DNA of 47,317 nt from an uncultured Nocardioidaceae bacterium (GTDB lineage: Bacteria > Actinomycetota > Actinomycetes > Propionibacteriales > Nocardioidaceae), in NCBI GenBank assembly GCA_902805855.1, contig CADCUJ010000019.1, positions 1-47,317 of the forward strand, in the 5' to 3' direction. The notes beneath the pieces were generated by a model. That model was not told where the DNA came from and searched no databases. It worked only from the letters and a program-made list of their open reading frames with translations. Position 1 is the first letter of the stretch. The number at the start of each line of letters is the position of its first letter. Of the stretch, positions 24,668-32,607 are shown in pieces. A program made the position numbers and the translations under genes.

Positions 24668-24707
24668 TGCCGACCACGTCCTCGGCGGGCCTGGAGTCGG
24701 CCTGACC

Positions 24708-25280
24708 GTGCGAGTGCTGGTCGACGGCCCGTCGCTGGCGCGTGCCCAAGAGGTGATGGCCACGGCGGCTCGCTCCTACGCACCGCTCAACGTCGACCTG
24801 TCCGCTGACTCCTACGAGACGGTCAACTTCAGCGGCAACGACGCTCAAGGCCTGATCGACCAGGCCAAGGCCCGTTTCGGCGGCACCCGCCCGACGGGTT
24901 CCGACCTGGTCTATGTGTTCACCGACAAGGACATCCAGGCGGGCGGCAACACCGCGGTGGCCGGCCTCGCCGACTGCATCGGCGGCGTCCGCTTCGACCA
25001 CCACGCGTTCGCGGTCGGTGAGGACTTCGGTCCCGGTGAGCAGTCCGACCCGCTGCAGAGAAACGGCACCGCGAAGGTGCTCTCGCACGAGCTCGGACAC
25101 CTGATGGGAGCCCACCATCACTACGCCAACTGCGTGGAGGGGAACCTGAGCGAGGTCGGTGAGCCGGAAGTGTCGCCGTGCACGCTGATGTTCAACGCCG
25201 TCAACCTGGCCTCGCTGAACTTCGCCACGCTGTCCGGGGCGGTTGTCCGCGGGCACGCGAACGAGTTCGCGGCCCCGTAG
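24708..25280 (+). CDS. Zinc metalloprotease (HExxHxxGxxH), signal peptide frameshifted
   Basis: A 190-aa open frame from GTG 24708, but family-like sequence already begins near 24645. The zinc site HELGHLMGAHHH matches the metzincin HExxHxxGxxH motif, with a Met-containing stretch SPCTLMFNAVN downstream that could serve as the Met-turn. Cys in GLADCIGG, YANCVEG and SPCTLM could pair outside the cell. Such enzymes are normally secreted, yet the only signal-like start (ATG 24602) is in another frame. Either the gene is disrupted or the sequence has an indel here. The catalytic domain itself is intact. It follows the LVIVD protein gene and faces mmsA. Confidence 0.75.
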   Translation: MRVLVDGPSLARAQEVMATAARSYAPLNVDLSADSYETVNFSGNDAQGLIDQAKARFGGTRPTGSDLVYVFTDKDIQAGGNTAVAGLADCIGGVRFDHHAFAVGEDFGPGEQSDPLQRNGTAKVLSHELGHLMGAHHHYANCVEGNLSEVGEPEVSPCTLMFNAVNLASLNFATLSGAVVRGHANEFAAP

Positions 25281-25301
25281 CCGGCGGGATATCGGACACC
25301 T

Positions 25302-25364
25302 CCGGCCGGAGGCCCATCTCAACCGGCCGGAGGCCCATCTCAACCGGCCCGGGGCCCATCTCAA
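25302..25364. repeat. Three tandem 21-bp repeats between convergent genes
   Basis: The unit CCGGCCGGAGGCCCATCTCA plus A occurs at 25302-25322, 25323-25343 and 25344-25364. The first two copies are identical and the third differs at two positions. Each contains GGCCGG palindromes and is exactly seven codons long. It sits between the metalloprotease stop and the mmsA stop, so it may act at the mRNA 3' ends or simply be a small minisatellite. Three copies without distinct spacers exclude a CRISPR array. Confidence 0.9.
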
Positions 25365-25379
25365 CGTGGCTGGCTGGCG

Positions 25380-26873
25380 TCAGCGGTTCTGCGGGAAGCC
25401 GAGGTCGATCCCGCGGTGGCTGGGGTCGAGCCAGCGGGAGGTGACCACCTTCCCGCGGGTGAAGAAGTGCACGCCTTCGACGCCGTGCGCGTGGGTGTCG
25501 CCGAAGAGCGAGGATTTCCACCCGCCGAAGGAGTAGTAGGCCATCGGAACCGGCACCGGCACGTTGATCCCGACCATCCCCACCTCCACCTCGTTCTGGA
25601 AGCGGCGCGCCGCACCTCCGTCGTTGGTGAAGATCGCGGTTCCGTTGCCGTACCGGTTCTCGTTCACCAGCGCGACCGCGTCCTCGTAGGTGTCGACGCG
25701 CAGGACCGAGAGCACCGGTCCGAAGATCTCGTCGGTGTAGATCGACATGCCGGTCGCGACGTGGTCGAACACGCTCGGTCCGACGAAGAACCCGTCACCG
25801 TCCGCGTCCGGCTCGACCTTCCGGCCGTCCACGACGAGCTCTGCCCCGTCGGCCTCCCCCGCGTCGATGTAGCCGGTCACCCGCTCCTGGGCCTGCGCGG
25901 TCACCAGCGGACCCATGTCGGAGGAACGGCGGCCGTCGCCGACGTGCAGCTCCAGCGCGCGGTCCTTGATCTTCTGGACCAGGGCATCCGCTACCCCGCC
26001 GACGGCGACGACTGCCGAGATCGCCATGCAGCGCTCCCCGGCCGAGCCGAACCCTGCGTTGACCGCCTGGTCCGCGGCGAGGTCCAGATCGGCGTCCGGG
26101 AGCACGACCATGTGGTTCTTCGCGCCGCCGAGCGCCTGCACCCGCTTGCCGTGCCTGGTGCCGGTCTCATAGACGTGGCGTGCGACCGGGGTCGAGCCGA
26201 CGAACGAGACGGCCCTGACGTCAGGGTGGGCGAGCAGCCCGTCGACGGCCACGTGGTCCCCGTTCAAGACGTTGAACACTCCGTCCGGCAGACCGGCTCG
26301 CTGCCAGAGCTCGGCCAGCCACCGGGCGGCCGAAGGTACCTTCTCGCTCGGCTTGAGCACGACGGTGTTGCCGGCCGCGAGCGCGATCGGGAAGAACCAC
26401 ATCGGGACCATGGCAGGGAAGTTGAACGGACCGATGATCGCGACCGGGCCCAGCGGCTGGCGGACCGAGTGCACGTCCACCCCGGTCGAAGCGTTCTCGG
26501 TCGCCGACCCCTTGATCAGGTGTGGCATGCCGCAGGCGAACTCCACCACCTCCTGACCGCGACTCACCTCGCCGAGCGCGTCGGCCGTCACCTTGCCGTG
26601 CTCGGCGGTGATGATCTCGGCGAGCTCTTGCTTGCCGGCGTTGAGCAGCTCGCGGAAGGCGAAGATCACCTGGCTGCGCGCGGCCAGCGAGGTGTCCCGC
26701 CACGCAGGGAAGGCGGCCTTCGCTGCGGCAACGGCGACCTGCACATCCTCGGCCGAGGCGAGGTCGACCTGGCCGGTCACCTTGCCCGTGGCCGGATCCG
26801 AGATGTCGCCGTACCGGCCTCCCTCACCTGGACGCTCGGACCCTGAGATCCAGTGGTGAACGGTGCCTGCCAT
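25380..26873 (-). CDS. mmsA: Methylmalonate-semialdehyde dehydrogenase (CoA-acylating)
   Basis: A 497-aa aldehyde dehydrogenase that converts methylmalonate semialdehyde (and malonate semialdehyde) to propionyl-CoA (or acetyl-CoA) in valine and inositol breakdown. The NAD-binding and active-site blocks IGPFNFPAMVPMWFFP, FVGSTPVARHVYETG, ALGGAKNHMVVLPDAD and GSAGERCMAISAVV (catalytic Cys) are those of MmsA. The family's lack of the usual Glu (Asn in GAKNH) is also seen. The start ATG 26873 has GGAGGAG upstream. Other valine-pathway genes are not adjacent. Confidence 0.95.
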   Translation of the reverse strand: MAGTVHHWISGSERPGEGGRYGDISDPATGKVTGQVDLASAEDVQVAVAAAKAAFPAWRDTSLAARSQVIFAFRELLNAGKQELAEIITAEHGKVTADALGEVSRGQEVVEFACGMPHLIKGSATENASTGVDVHSVRQPLGPVAIIGPFNFPAMVPMWFFPIALAAGNTVVLKPSEKVPSAARWLAELWQRAGLPDGVFNVLNGDHVAVDGLLAHPDVRAVSFVGSTPVARHVYETGTRHGKRVQALGGAKNHMVVLPDADLDLAADQAVNAGFGSAGERCMAISAVVAVGGVADALVQKIKDRALELHVGDGRRSSDMGPLVTAQAQERVTGYIDAGEADGAELVVDGRKVEPDADGDGFFVGPSVFDHVATGMSIYTDEIFGPVLSVLRVDTYEDAVALVNENRYGNGTAIFTNDGGAARRFQNEVEVGMVGINVPVPVPMAYYSFGGWKSSLFGDTHAHGVEGVHFFTRGKVVTSRWLDPSHRGIDLGFPQNR

Positions 26874-26996
26874 AGCTCCTCCAAACCGACGCCCACTGAT
26901 TCTCGCACTCTCGACGGCCCTGCGGTGTGGGACGCTGGACCGCCCGAGCCGCCTAGGGTTGGGCAGGCCGCGTGGCGAGGGAGCAGGAGGGGCTGC

Positions 26997-27920
26997 GTGT
27001 CGTTGATCCAGACAGAGGTGCTGACCAAGCGGTTCGGGCCGGTGACTGCCGTGGACGAGCTGACGGTCGACGTGTCGCCGGGCGTGACGGGGCTGGTCGG
27101 TGCCAACGGTGCCGGGAAGTCGACGCTGCTGAAGATCCTGCTCGGGCTGGTGCCGGCAACCGAAGGTCGCGCGAGGGTCCTCGGGCTCGACGTGGCGAGC
27201 GACGGCCCGGCGATCCGGGAGCGTGTGGGCTACATGCCCGAGCACGACTGCTTACCGCCGGATGTGTCTGCCACCGAGTTCGTGGTGCACATGGCCCGGA
27301 TGTCCGGTCTGCCGACGACGGCCGCCCGAGAGCGCGCTGCTGACATCCTCCGCCATGTCGGCCTCTACGAGGAGCGCTACCGGCCCATGGGCGGGTACTC
27401 CACCGGCATGCGCCAGCGGGTGAAGCTCGCCCAGGCGCTGGTCCACGACCCGAGCCTGGTTCTCCTGGACGAGCCCACCAACGGGCTGGACCCCGCCGGC
27501 CGCGACGACATGCTCGAGCTGATCCGGCGGATCGGCACGGAGTTCGGCATCTCGGTGATCGTCACCTCGCACCTGCTCGGCGAGCTCGAGCGGGTCTGCA
27601 GCGCGATCGTGGTCATCGACGGCGGCCGCCTGCTCAGGCACTCCGCTACCGCCTCGGTCACCGCGCAGACCCCCGTGGTGACCGTGGAGGTGGATGGTGA
27701 CCATGCGGCGCTGCACGCCTGGCTCAGCGGCGCCGGGATCGCGGTGGAGCTGGACGGGAGGCTGCTGCACGTCGATGTCGGCGACGACGCCGCCTACGAC
27801 GTCGTGCGCGACGCGGTGACAGACCTCGGCCTCGGGCTGGTGCGGATGGAGCGCGAGCGGCACCGGATGATCGAGATGTTCACCGACGACCCTGCCCGCC
27901 GGGGAGGAGCGCATGTCTGA
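26997..27920 (+). CDS. ABC-2 exporter ATPase (first pair)
   Basis: A 307-aa ATPase. Walker A GANGAGKST, signature YSTGMRQRVKLAQAL, Walker B LVLLDEPTNGLDP and the switch His in VIVTSHLLGE are complete. The C-terminal roughly 80 residues are a small alpha/beta domain common in CcmA/NatA-like exporters. The start GTG 26997 has AGGAGG upstream and is preferred over an unsupported extension. It overlaps the following permease by 8 bp; the two form one ATPase-permease unit. Substrate unknown. Confidence 0.92.
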   Translation: MSLIQTEVLTKRFGPVTAVDELTVDVSPGVTGLVGANGAGKSTLLKILLGLVPATEGRARVLGLDVASDGPAIRERVGYMPEHDCLPPDVSATEFVVHMARMSGLPTTAARERAADILRHVGLYEERYRPMGGYSTGMRQRVKLAQALVHDPSLVLLDEPTNGLDPAGRDDMLELIRRIGTEFGISVIVTSHLLGELERVCSAIVVIDGGRLLRHSATASVTAQTPVVTVEVDGDHAALHAWLSGAGIAVELDGRLLHVDVGDDAAYDVVRDAVTDLGLGLVRMERERHRMIEMFTDDPARRGGAHV

Positions 27921-28821
27921 GCGCCTGCCTGAGCCTACCGCCTCGCCCGAACGCACCGGAGCCATCCACGACATCGGGTACCGCAACTACGACGGTCCAC
28001 GGCTCGGGGCGTCGTACATCCGGCGCTCGCTGTTCGTCGAGACGCTGCGTGGCGCCTACGGGCTGGGCCGCTCGGCGCGGTCGAAGATCATGCCGTTCCT
28101 GCTGCTGGGCGTGATGGTGCTGCCGGCCCTGGTCGTCGGCATCGTCGCCGGCTACTTCGGGTTCCCATCGCTGCCAATCGGCTACACCGAGTACGTCATC
28201 ACCCTCCAGGTCGCCGTCACGATCTTCTTGGGATCGCAGTCACCCGCAGTGATGTCTCGTGACCTGCGCTTTCGGGTCGCGGCCCTGTACTTCTCCCGGC
28301 CGTTGAGCCGCCAGCAGTACGTCCAGGCGAAGTACGCCGGCATGGCGGCTGCTCTCTTCCTGGTGACCGGACTCCCGATCACCCTCCTGCTCGCCGGAGC
28401 ACTCCTCGCCGAGCTTCCGCTCGGTGAGCAGCTGCCCGACTACCTGCGTGCCATGGCCGGTGCCGGCCTGCACGCGCTCGTGCTCGCCGGTGTCGGTCTC
28501 GTCGTCGCGGCGCTGACCCCACGACGAGGAGTCGGAGTGGCCGCCGTGGTCGGCGTGCTCCTGGTGCTGTCGGGGATCCAGGCCACCGTGCGGGCGATGG
28601 CCGAGGAGTTCGGTGACGCCACGTTCAGCGGCTACACCGGGCTGCTCTCGCCGTACACGCTGGTCGACGGGGTGGTCTCCGGAGTGTTCGGAGCGGACTC
28701 GTCGGTCGGGCAGCAGCCACCGGGGGTGCTGGGTGCCGTCGTGTTCTCAGCGGTCACCGTGCTGCTGGTGGCGGGCTGCTACGCCGCTCTGGTCGCCCGC
28801 TACCGGAAGGCGCTGTCGTGA
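27913..28821 (+). CDS. ABC-2 type permease (first pair)
   Basis: A 302-aa membrane protein with about six hydrophobic segments (for example PFLLLGVMVLPALVVGIVAG and VLAGVGLVVAALTP). A cytoplasmic N-terminus contains the motif DIGYRNYDGPRLG, which I associate with this group of actinobacterial ABC-2 permeases. It overlaps the previous ATPase gene by 8 bp and the next by 4 bp (GTGA), so all four genes are translationally linked. Substrate unknown. Confidence 0.88.
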   Translation: MSERLPEPTASPERTGAIHDIGYRNYDGPRLGASYIRRSLFVETLRGAYGLGRSARSKIMPFLLLGVMVLPALVVGIVAGYFGFPSLPIGYTEYVITLQVAVTIFLGSQSPAVMSRDLRFRVAALYFSRPLSRQQYVQAKYAGMAAALFLVTGLPITLLLAGALLAELPLGEQLPDYLRAMAGAGLHALVLAGVGLVVAALTPRRGVGVAAVVGVLLVLSGIQATVRAMAEEFGDATFSGYTGLLSPYTLVDGVVSGVFGADSSVGQQPPGVLGAVVFSAVTVLLVAGCYAALVARYRKALS

Positions 28822-29744
28822 GCACGGTCGAGCTGCAACAGGTCTCCCGCTGGTTCGGCAATGTGGTGGCGGTCAACGACGTGACCATGCACCTCGGCCC
28901 AGGCGTCACCGGTCTGCTGGGGCCCAACGGCGCCGGCAAGTCCACGCTCATCCACATGATGGCGGGCTTCCTGGCGCCGTCTGCGGGCAGCGCGACCCTG
29001 GACGGTCGACCGCTCTACCGCGATCAGGAGATCTACCGCGACATCGGGCTGGTGCCTGAGCGCGAGGAGATGTACGACGCGGTCAGTGGATGGAAGTTCG
29101 TCCTCGCGAACGCCAAGCTGCACAAGCTGGCCGACCCCGAAGGCGCGGCACGGCGGGCGATCGACACCGTCGAGATGGCGCAGGCTCAGGAGCGAGACAT
29201 CCGCACCTACTCGAAGGGCATGAAACAGCGGATCAAGATGGCAACCGCGATCGTCCACGAGCCCACGGTGCTGTTGCTCGACGAGCCGTTCAACGGGATG
29301 GACCCTCGCCAGCGGCTGCACCTGATGGACCTGCTGCACCGCCTCGGTGACCAGGGCAGGACGATCCTGTTCAGCTCTCACATCCTCGAGGAGGTCGAGC
29401 AGATCGCCGGCCGGATCGAGGTGATGGTCGCCGGCCGGCACGCCGCCTCCGGTGACTTCCGCGAGATTCGGCGCCTGATGACCCAGCGACCGCACCAGTA
29501 CACGATCAGCTCGAGCGACGACCGGGCGCTGGCCTCGGCGGTGATCGCCGAGCCGAGCACCTCCGGAGTGGAGCTGGTGCGCGGTCCCGCCGGCGGCAGC
29601 ACTGTCTCGGTACAGGCCACCGACTTCTCCGCCTTCGTGCACGCCCTTCCTCAGCTCGCCTCCCGGCACGGCATCAGGCTGCTGGAAGTGCGTCCGGCCG
29701 ACGAGTCGCTGGAAAGCGTCTTCTCCTACCTGGTGACCCGATGA
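28818..29744 (+). CDS. ABC-2 exporter ATPase (second pair)
   Basis: A 308-aa ATPase with Walker A GPNGAGKST, signature YSKGMKQRIKMATAI, Walker B VLLLDEPFNGMDP and switch His SSHILEEVE. It resembles the ATPase of the first pair over its whole length, including the C-terminal extension, which suggests duplication of an ATPase-permease unit. The start is GTG 28818, overlapping the previous stop. Confidence 0.92.
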   Translation: MSTVELQQVSRWFGNVVAVNDVTMHLGPGVTGLLGPNGAGKSTLIHMMAGFLAPSAGSATLDGRPLYRDQEIYRDIGLVPEREEMYDAVSGWKFVLANAKLHKLADPEGAARRAIDTVEMAQAQERDIRTYSKGMKQRIKMATAIVHEPTVLLLDEPFNGMDPRQRLHLMDLLHRLGDQGRTILFSSHILEEVEQIAGRIEVMVAGRHAASGDFREIRRLMTQRPHQYTISSSDDRALASAVIAEPSTSGVELVRGPAGGSTVSVQATDFSAFVHALPQLASRHGIRLLEVRPADESLESVFSYLVTR

Positions 29745-30493
29745 ACGCGACCGTCGCCTCCCTCACCAGCAAGAGCCTGCTCGGCCGCCGGCGCACCTTG
29801 GTCCTGCTGCTACTTCCCCTCGCGCTGCTGGCACTGTGCACGCTGGCCCGCGTCCTGGCCGGTCTGGACCCCGAGATCGCGCGCGAGCTCGACGGCGCGC
29901 TGGCGCCGGACCTGCTCGGCGCCTTCGGGATCGCCATCTTGATGCCGCTGCTCAGCCTGATCGCCGGCACCGGCTCGATCGGCCCGGAGATCGACGAGGG
30001 GTCGATCGTCTACCTGCTCGCCAAGCCGCTGAACCGGTACTCCATCGTCGTCACCAAGCTCGTGGTCGCCGTCGGGGTCGTCTTGGTGTTCGGCGTGCTT
30101 CCGATCGCCGTCGCCGGGGTGGTGCTGACCGGCGAGGTCGGCAGCGTCACGATCGGGTACGCGGTCGGTGCGCTGGCTGCCGGGATCGCGTACTCCGCGG
30201 CGTTCCTGCTCCTCGCCGTGGTGACCAGGAACGCCGTCGTCGTCGGTCTGATCTACGCCCTCATCTGGGAGTCACTGGTCGGCGGCCTGGTTCCAGGTGC
30301 GCAGACGCTGAGCGTCCAGCAGTGGTCACTGTCCGTCGTCCAGCACGTCCTGGGCGCGTCTGCTGGTCGACTCGATGTCGAGGCGGCCGTCGGCTTCGGC
30401 ACCGGCCTGGTGCTGCTCGCGTTCGTCTCCGTCACGGCGACTGTCTACGCGGGCAGGCGGCTGCAGACGCTGCGTCTCAACGACGAGGCCTGA
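29741..30493 (+). CDS. ABC-2 type permease (second pair)
   Basis: A 250-aa membrane protein with about six hydrophobic helices (LVLLLLPLALLALCTLARVL, LVVAVGVVLVFGVLPIAVAG and others) and the SGPIGPEIDEGSIVYLL-like block typical of ABC-2 permeases (here GSIGPEIDEGSIVYLLAKPL). It overlaps the second ATPase stop (ATGA) and is the last gene of the operon. It probably pairs with the ATPase before it; the two pairs could also assemble as a heteromeric exporter. Confidence 0.88.
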   Translation: MNATVASLTSKSLLGRRRTLVLLLLPLALLALCTLARVLAGLDPEIARELDGALAPDLLGAFGIAILMPLLSLIAGTGSIGPEIDEGSIVYLLAKPLNRYSIVVTKLVVAVGVVLVFGVLPIAVAGVVLTGEVGSVTIGYAVGALAAGIAYSAAFLLLAVVTRNAVVVGLIYALIWESLVGGLVPGAQTLSVQQWSLSVVQHVLGASAGRLDVEAAVGFGTGLVLLAFVSVTATVYAGRRLQTLRLNDEA

Positions 30494-30554
30494 CCGCTCG
30501 GTGGACGGCGACTGAGCCGCCGGCCGGCAGCGTGTTCAGGCATGCACCGAGGGT

Positions 30555-30581
30555 GGTCACACCCGAGCCATCCCGCGCGTC
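30555..30581 (+). promoter_or_regulatory. ECF41-type promoter upstream of the sigma gene
   Basis: GGTCACA (30555-30561), a 16-bp spacer, then CGTC (30578-30581) followed by AAC. The published ECF41 signature is TGTCACA at -35 and CGTC at -10, so this is one base from the -35 consensus and exact at -10. It lies 37 bp before the sigma gene ATG, implying autoregulation. An almost identical element lies at 31459-31485. Confidence 0.75.
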
Positions 30582-30618
30582 AACGGGATGACCGAGGACG
30601 AGTAGAAGGGCAGCGGCC

Positions 30619-31455
30619 ATGGACCAGACCGAGATGTTCGAGGCTGAACGACCACGTCTCGTGGGGATCGCGAACCGGGTGCTTGGCGACCACGCTGAGG
30701 CCGAGGACGTCGTGCAGCAGGCCTGGCTTCGGCTGCACCGGACGGAGACCGAGATCGAGAGCCTCCCGGCATGGCTGACAACCGTGACCACCCGGCTGTG
30801 CCTCGACAGGCTGCGCGCCCGCACCCCCGTGCCCATGGAGGACGTCGAGCCCCAGGAGACCGTCGACGACCCGGCCGACGACGTCGCCCTCGCCGACACC
30901 GTCGGACTCGCGCTGCACGTCGTGCTCGACAGGCTTTCACCGCGCGAGCGGGTCGCTTTCGTGCTTCACGACAGCTTCGGCTTCGAGTTCCCGACGATCG
31001 CGGCGGTCCTCGACACCACGCCGGTGGCCGCCCGCAAGCTGGCCTCACGGGCACGGGCCAAGGTCGCCCAGCCCCGGCCTGAGGACCGCCTGGCGAACTG
31101 GGAGGTGGTCGACGCCTTCATGGCCGCGGCGAAGAGCGGCGACTTCGACCGGCTGCTACGACTCCTCGCCCCCGACGCCGTGGTGACCGCAGACGACGCC
31201 GCAGTCCTGGTCGGCACACCGCGGAAGATCGATGGCCGCGACGAGGTGGCGACCTTCTTCAACGGCAGCGCCCGGGCCGCGCTGCCGGTCTTCGTCGGAG
31301 ACCGGCCCGGCTCCGCCTGGTTCCACCAAGGTGCGGCCAAGGTCGTCTTCGATTTCACTGTCGACGACGGCCTCGTGCACGCCATCACGTTCCGCGCCGC
31401 GCCCGACCTGCTCTCACGAGTCGTGCGCCGTGACGGCGGTCTACCGCGTGAGTGA
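30619..31455 (+). CDS. ECF41-type sigma factor with SnoaL-like C-terminal domain
   Basis: A 278-aa RNA polymerase sigma factor. Region 2 (about 7-70) is seen in LVGIANRVLGDHAEAEDVVQ and WLTTVTTRLCLDRLRA. Region 4 (about 100-155) is seen in LDRLSPRERVAFVLHDSFG and PTIAAVLDTTPVAARKLASR. Residues about 165-278 form a SnoaL/NTF2-like extension (VVDAFMAAAKSGDFDRLLRLLAPDAVV), the hallmark of the ECF41/SigJ group, in which this domain regulates activity in place of an anti-sigma factor. The usual partner (a carboxymuconolactone decarboxylase-like or oxidoreductase gene) is absent; the neighbour is DUF1059. ECF41-type promoter elements flank the gene on both sides. Confidence 0.93.
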   Translation: MDQTEMFEAERPRLVGIANRVLGDHAEAEDVVQQAWLRLHRTETEIESLPAWLTTVTTRLCLDRLRARTPVPMEDVEPQETVDDPADDVALADTVGLALHVVLDRLSPRERVAFVLHDSFGFEFPTIAAVLDTTPVAARKLASRARAKVAQPRPEDRLANWEVVDAFMAAAKSGDFDRLLRLLAPDAVVTADDAAVLVGTPRKIDGRDEVATFFNGSARAALPVFVGDRPGSAWFHQGAAKVVFDFTVDDGLVHAITFRAAPDLLSRVVRRDGGLPRE

Positions 31456-31458
31456 CCC

Positions 31459-31485
31459 GGTCACACCCGCGGCGTACCGATCGTC
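31459..31485 (+). promoter_or_regulatory. ECF41-type promoter upstream of the DUF1059 gene
   Basis: GGTCACA (31459-31465), 16 bp, CGTC (31482-31485), then AAC. It begins 3 bp after the sigma gene stop and lies 43 bp before ATG 31529. It shares GGTCACACCCG and CGTCAAC with the element in front of the sigma gene, with identical spacing, while the interior of the spacer differs. This makes the DUF1059 gene the likely direct target of the sigma factor. Confidence 0.75.
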
Positions 31486-31528
31486 AACCCAACAGGACAC
31501 ACCCACACACCACTCAGGAGGGATGACC

Positions 31529-31774
31529 ATGACCGTGAAAACCATGACCTGCCGTGATCTCGGAGGGCCGTGCAACCTCGAGCACCACGGCGAGAGCGCC
31601 GACGACGTCATCAAGGCCCAGGACCGCCACCTCAAGGAGGCGGAGAGGGCCGGCGATGAGACCCACCAGGAGGCCCGCGACGCCATGAAGGGCCGCTGGC
31701 GCCACCCGAAGCGGTCGATGGACTGGTACCGCGACATGCAGCGGGCTTTCGCCGCCCTGCCTGAGCACCGCTGA
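31529..31774 (+). CDS. DUF1059 family small protein
   Basis: An 81-aa soluble protein. I recognise the DUF1059 pattern: MTCRDLGGPCNLEHHGESAD, then a helical stretch (DDVIKAQDRHLKEAERAGDE) and MDWYRDMQRAFAALPEH at the end. Cys in TCRDLGGPC, with the adjacent His pair, could bind a metal or react with an oxidant, but no activity is known for the family. ATG 31529 is 6 bp after AGGAGGG; ATG 31523 is too close to that site. It stands alone behind an ECF41-type promoter. Confidence 0.88.
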   Translation: MTVKTMTCRDLGGPCNLEHHGESADDVIKAQDRHLKEAERAGDETHQEARDAMKGRWRHPKRSMDWYRDMQRAFAALPEHR

Positions 31775-31881
31775 GGCCACGACTGCAGCGAGGACCAGGA
31801 CGGAGAGCGAAGCGCGTCCTAGGTTTGCCTGGAGCCAGCGCTGTGCCGCATCCCTTCGACCCCAACTTGCTGGGTGCAGGG

Positions 31882-31907
31882 GGCAGGTGCAGGGTGGCAG
31901 GTGCAGG
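31882..31907. repeat. 12-bp direct repeat duplicating the tRNA-Tyr 3' end
   Basis: GGCAGGTGCAGG occurs at 31882-31893 and again at 31896-31907, where it is the acceptor strand and part of the T-arm of tRNA-Tyr. The copies are 14 bp apart. This is a partial tandem duplication of the tRNA 3' end just outside the gene. No integrase lies nearby. Confidence 0.7.
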
Positions 31908-31977
31908 ATTCGAACCTGCGTAGGCATACGCCGACGGATTTACAGTCCGCTTCCATTGGCCGCTCGGACAACCTGCC
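31895..31977 (-). tRNA. tRNA-Tyr (anticodon GTA)
   Basis: Read on the minus strand, the gene opens GGCAGGT and closes ACCTGCC, a seven-base acceptor stem, with discriminator A at 31895. The anticodon loop CTGTAAA gives anticodon GTA. A long variable arm, the D-arm with GAGCGGCCAATGG and the T-arm GCAGGTTCGAATCCTGC all fit a class II bacterial tRNA-Tyr. The gene does not encode CCA: the discriminator is followed by CCC. Confidence 0.95.
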
Positions 31978-32067
31978 GCGATCGCCCCCCGGATAGCCTG
32001 GGAGCGACGACAGAGAAGAATAACGCAGCAGCACCAGCCGCTCGAAATCACATCCGAGAGGACCACC

Positions 32068-32559
32068 ATGGCCGACTCGACTTTCGACATCGTGAGCAAG
32101 ATCGACCGCCAGGAGGTCGACAACGCGCTCAACCAGGCACAGCGCGAGCTCAGCCAGCGCTACGACTTCAAGAACACCGGCGCGAAGATCGAGTGGTCGG
32201 GGGACCAGGCCGTCGAGATCACTGCGAACGCCGACGACCGGGCCCGCGCCGTGCTCGAGGTGTTCAAGGACAAGCTGGTCAAACGGCAGCAGTCGATGAA
32301 GATCCTCGACCCTGGCGAGCCGCGCCAGTCCGGCAAGGACACGAAGCTGTCCGTCGCCCTCAAGGAGGGCATCTCCCAGGAGCAGGCGAAGAAGATCGGC
32401 AAGCTGATCCGCGACGAGGGACCCAAGGGCGTGAAGGTCCAGGTGCAGGGCGACGAGCTCCGGGTGTCCAGCAAGAAGCGCGACGACCTGCAGGCCGTGA
32501 TCGCGCTGGTCAAGGGGCAGGACTACGACTTCGCGGTGCAGTTCACCAACTACCGGTAG
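32068..32559 (+). CDS. yajQ: YajQ family nucleotide-binding protein
   Basis: A 163-aa protein of the YajQ/DUF520 family. The start [20 protein letters not shown], the central [14 protein letters not shown], and the ending [14 protein letters not shown] are diagnostic, and the length is normal. Family members bind nucleotides; a Xanthomonas member is a cyclic-di-GMP effector, but the role in actinobacteria is not established. ATG 32068 has GAGAGG upstream. It diverges from tRNA-Tyr. Confidence 0.95.
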   Translation: MADSTFDIVSKIDRQEVDNALNQAQRELSQRYDFKNTGAKIEWSGDQAVEITANADDRARAVLEVFKDKLVKRQQSMKILDPGEPRQSGKDTKLSVALKEGISQEQAKKIGKLIRDEGPKGVKVQVQGDELRVSSKKRDDLQAVIALVKGQDYDFAVQFTNYR

Positions 32560-32607
32560 CCGCAGGCTGCCCCGCCACTGACAACGTCCGGCCCAGTCCA
32601 TAGAGTC

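Noticed and set aside
25302-25364. CRISPR array
   Set aside because: The three units abut without unique spacers and no cas gene is present; this is a simple tandem repeat.
31882-31977. Active integration site at tRNA-Tyr
   Set aside because: No integrase, excisionase or change of gene style lies on either side; only a short duplication of the tRNA end exists.
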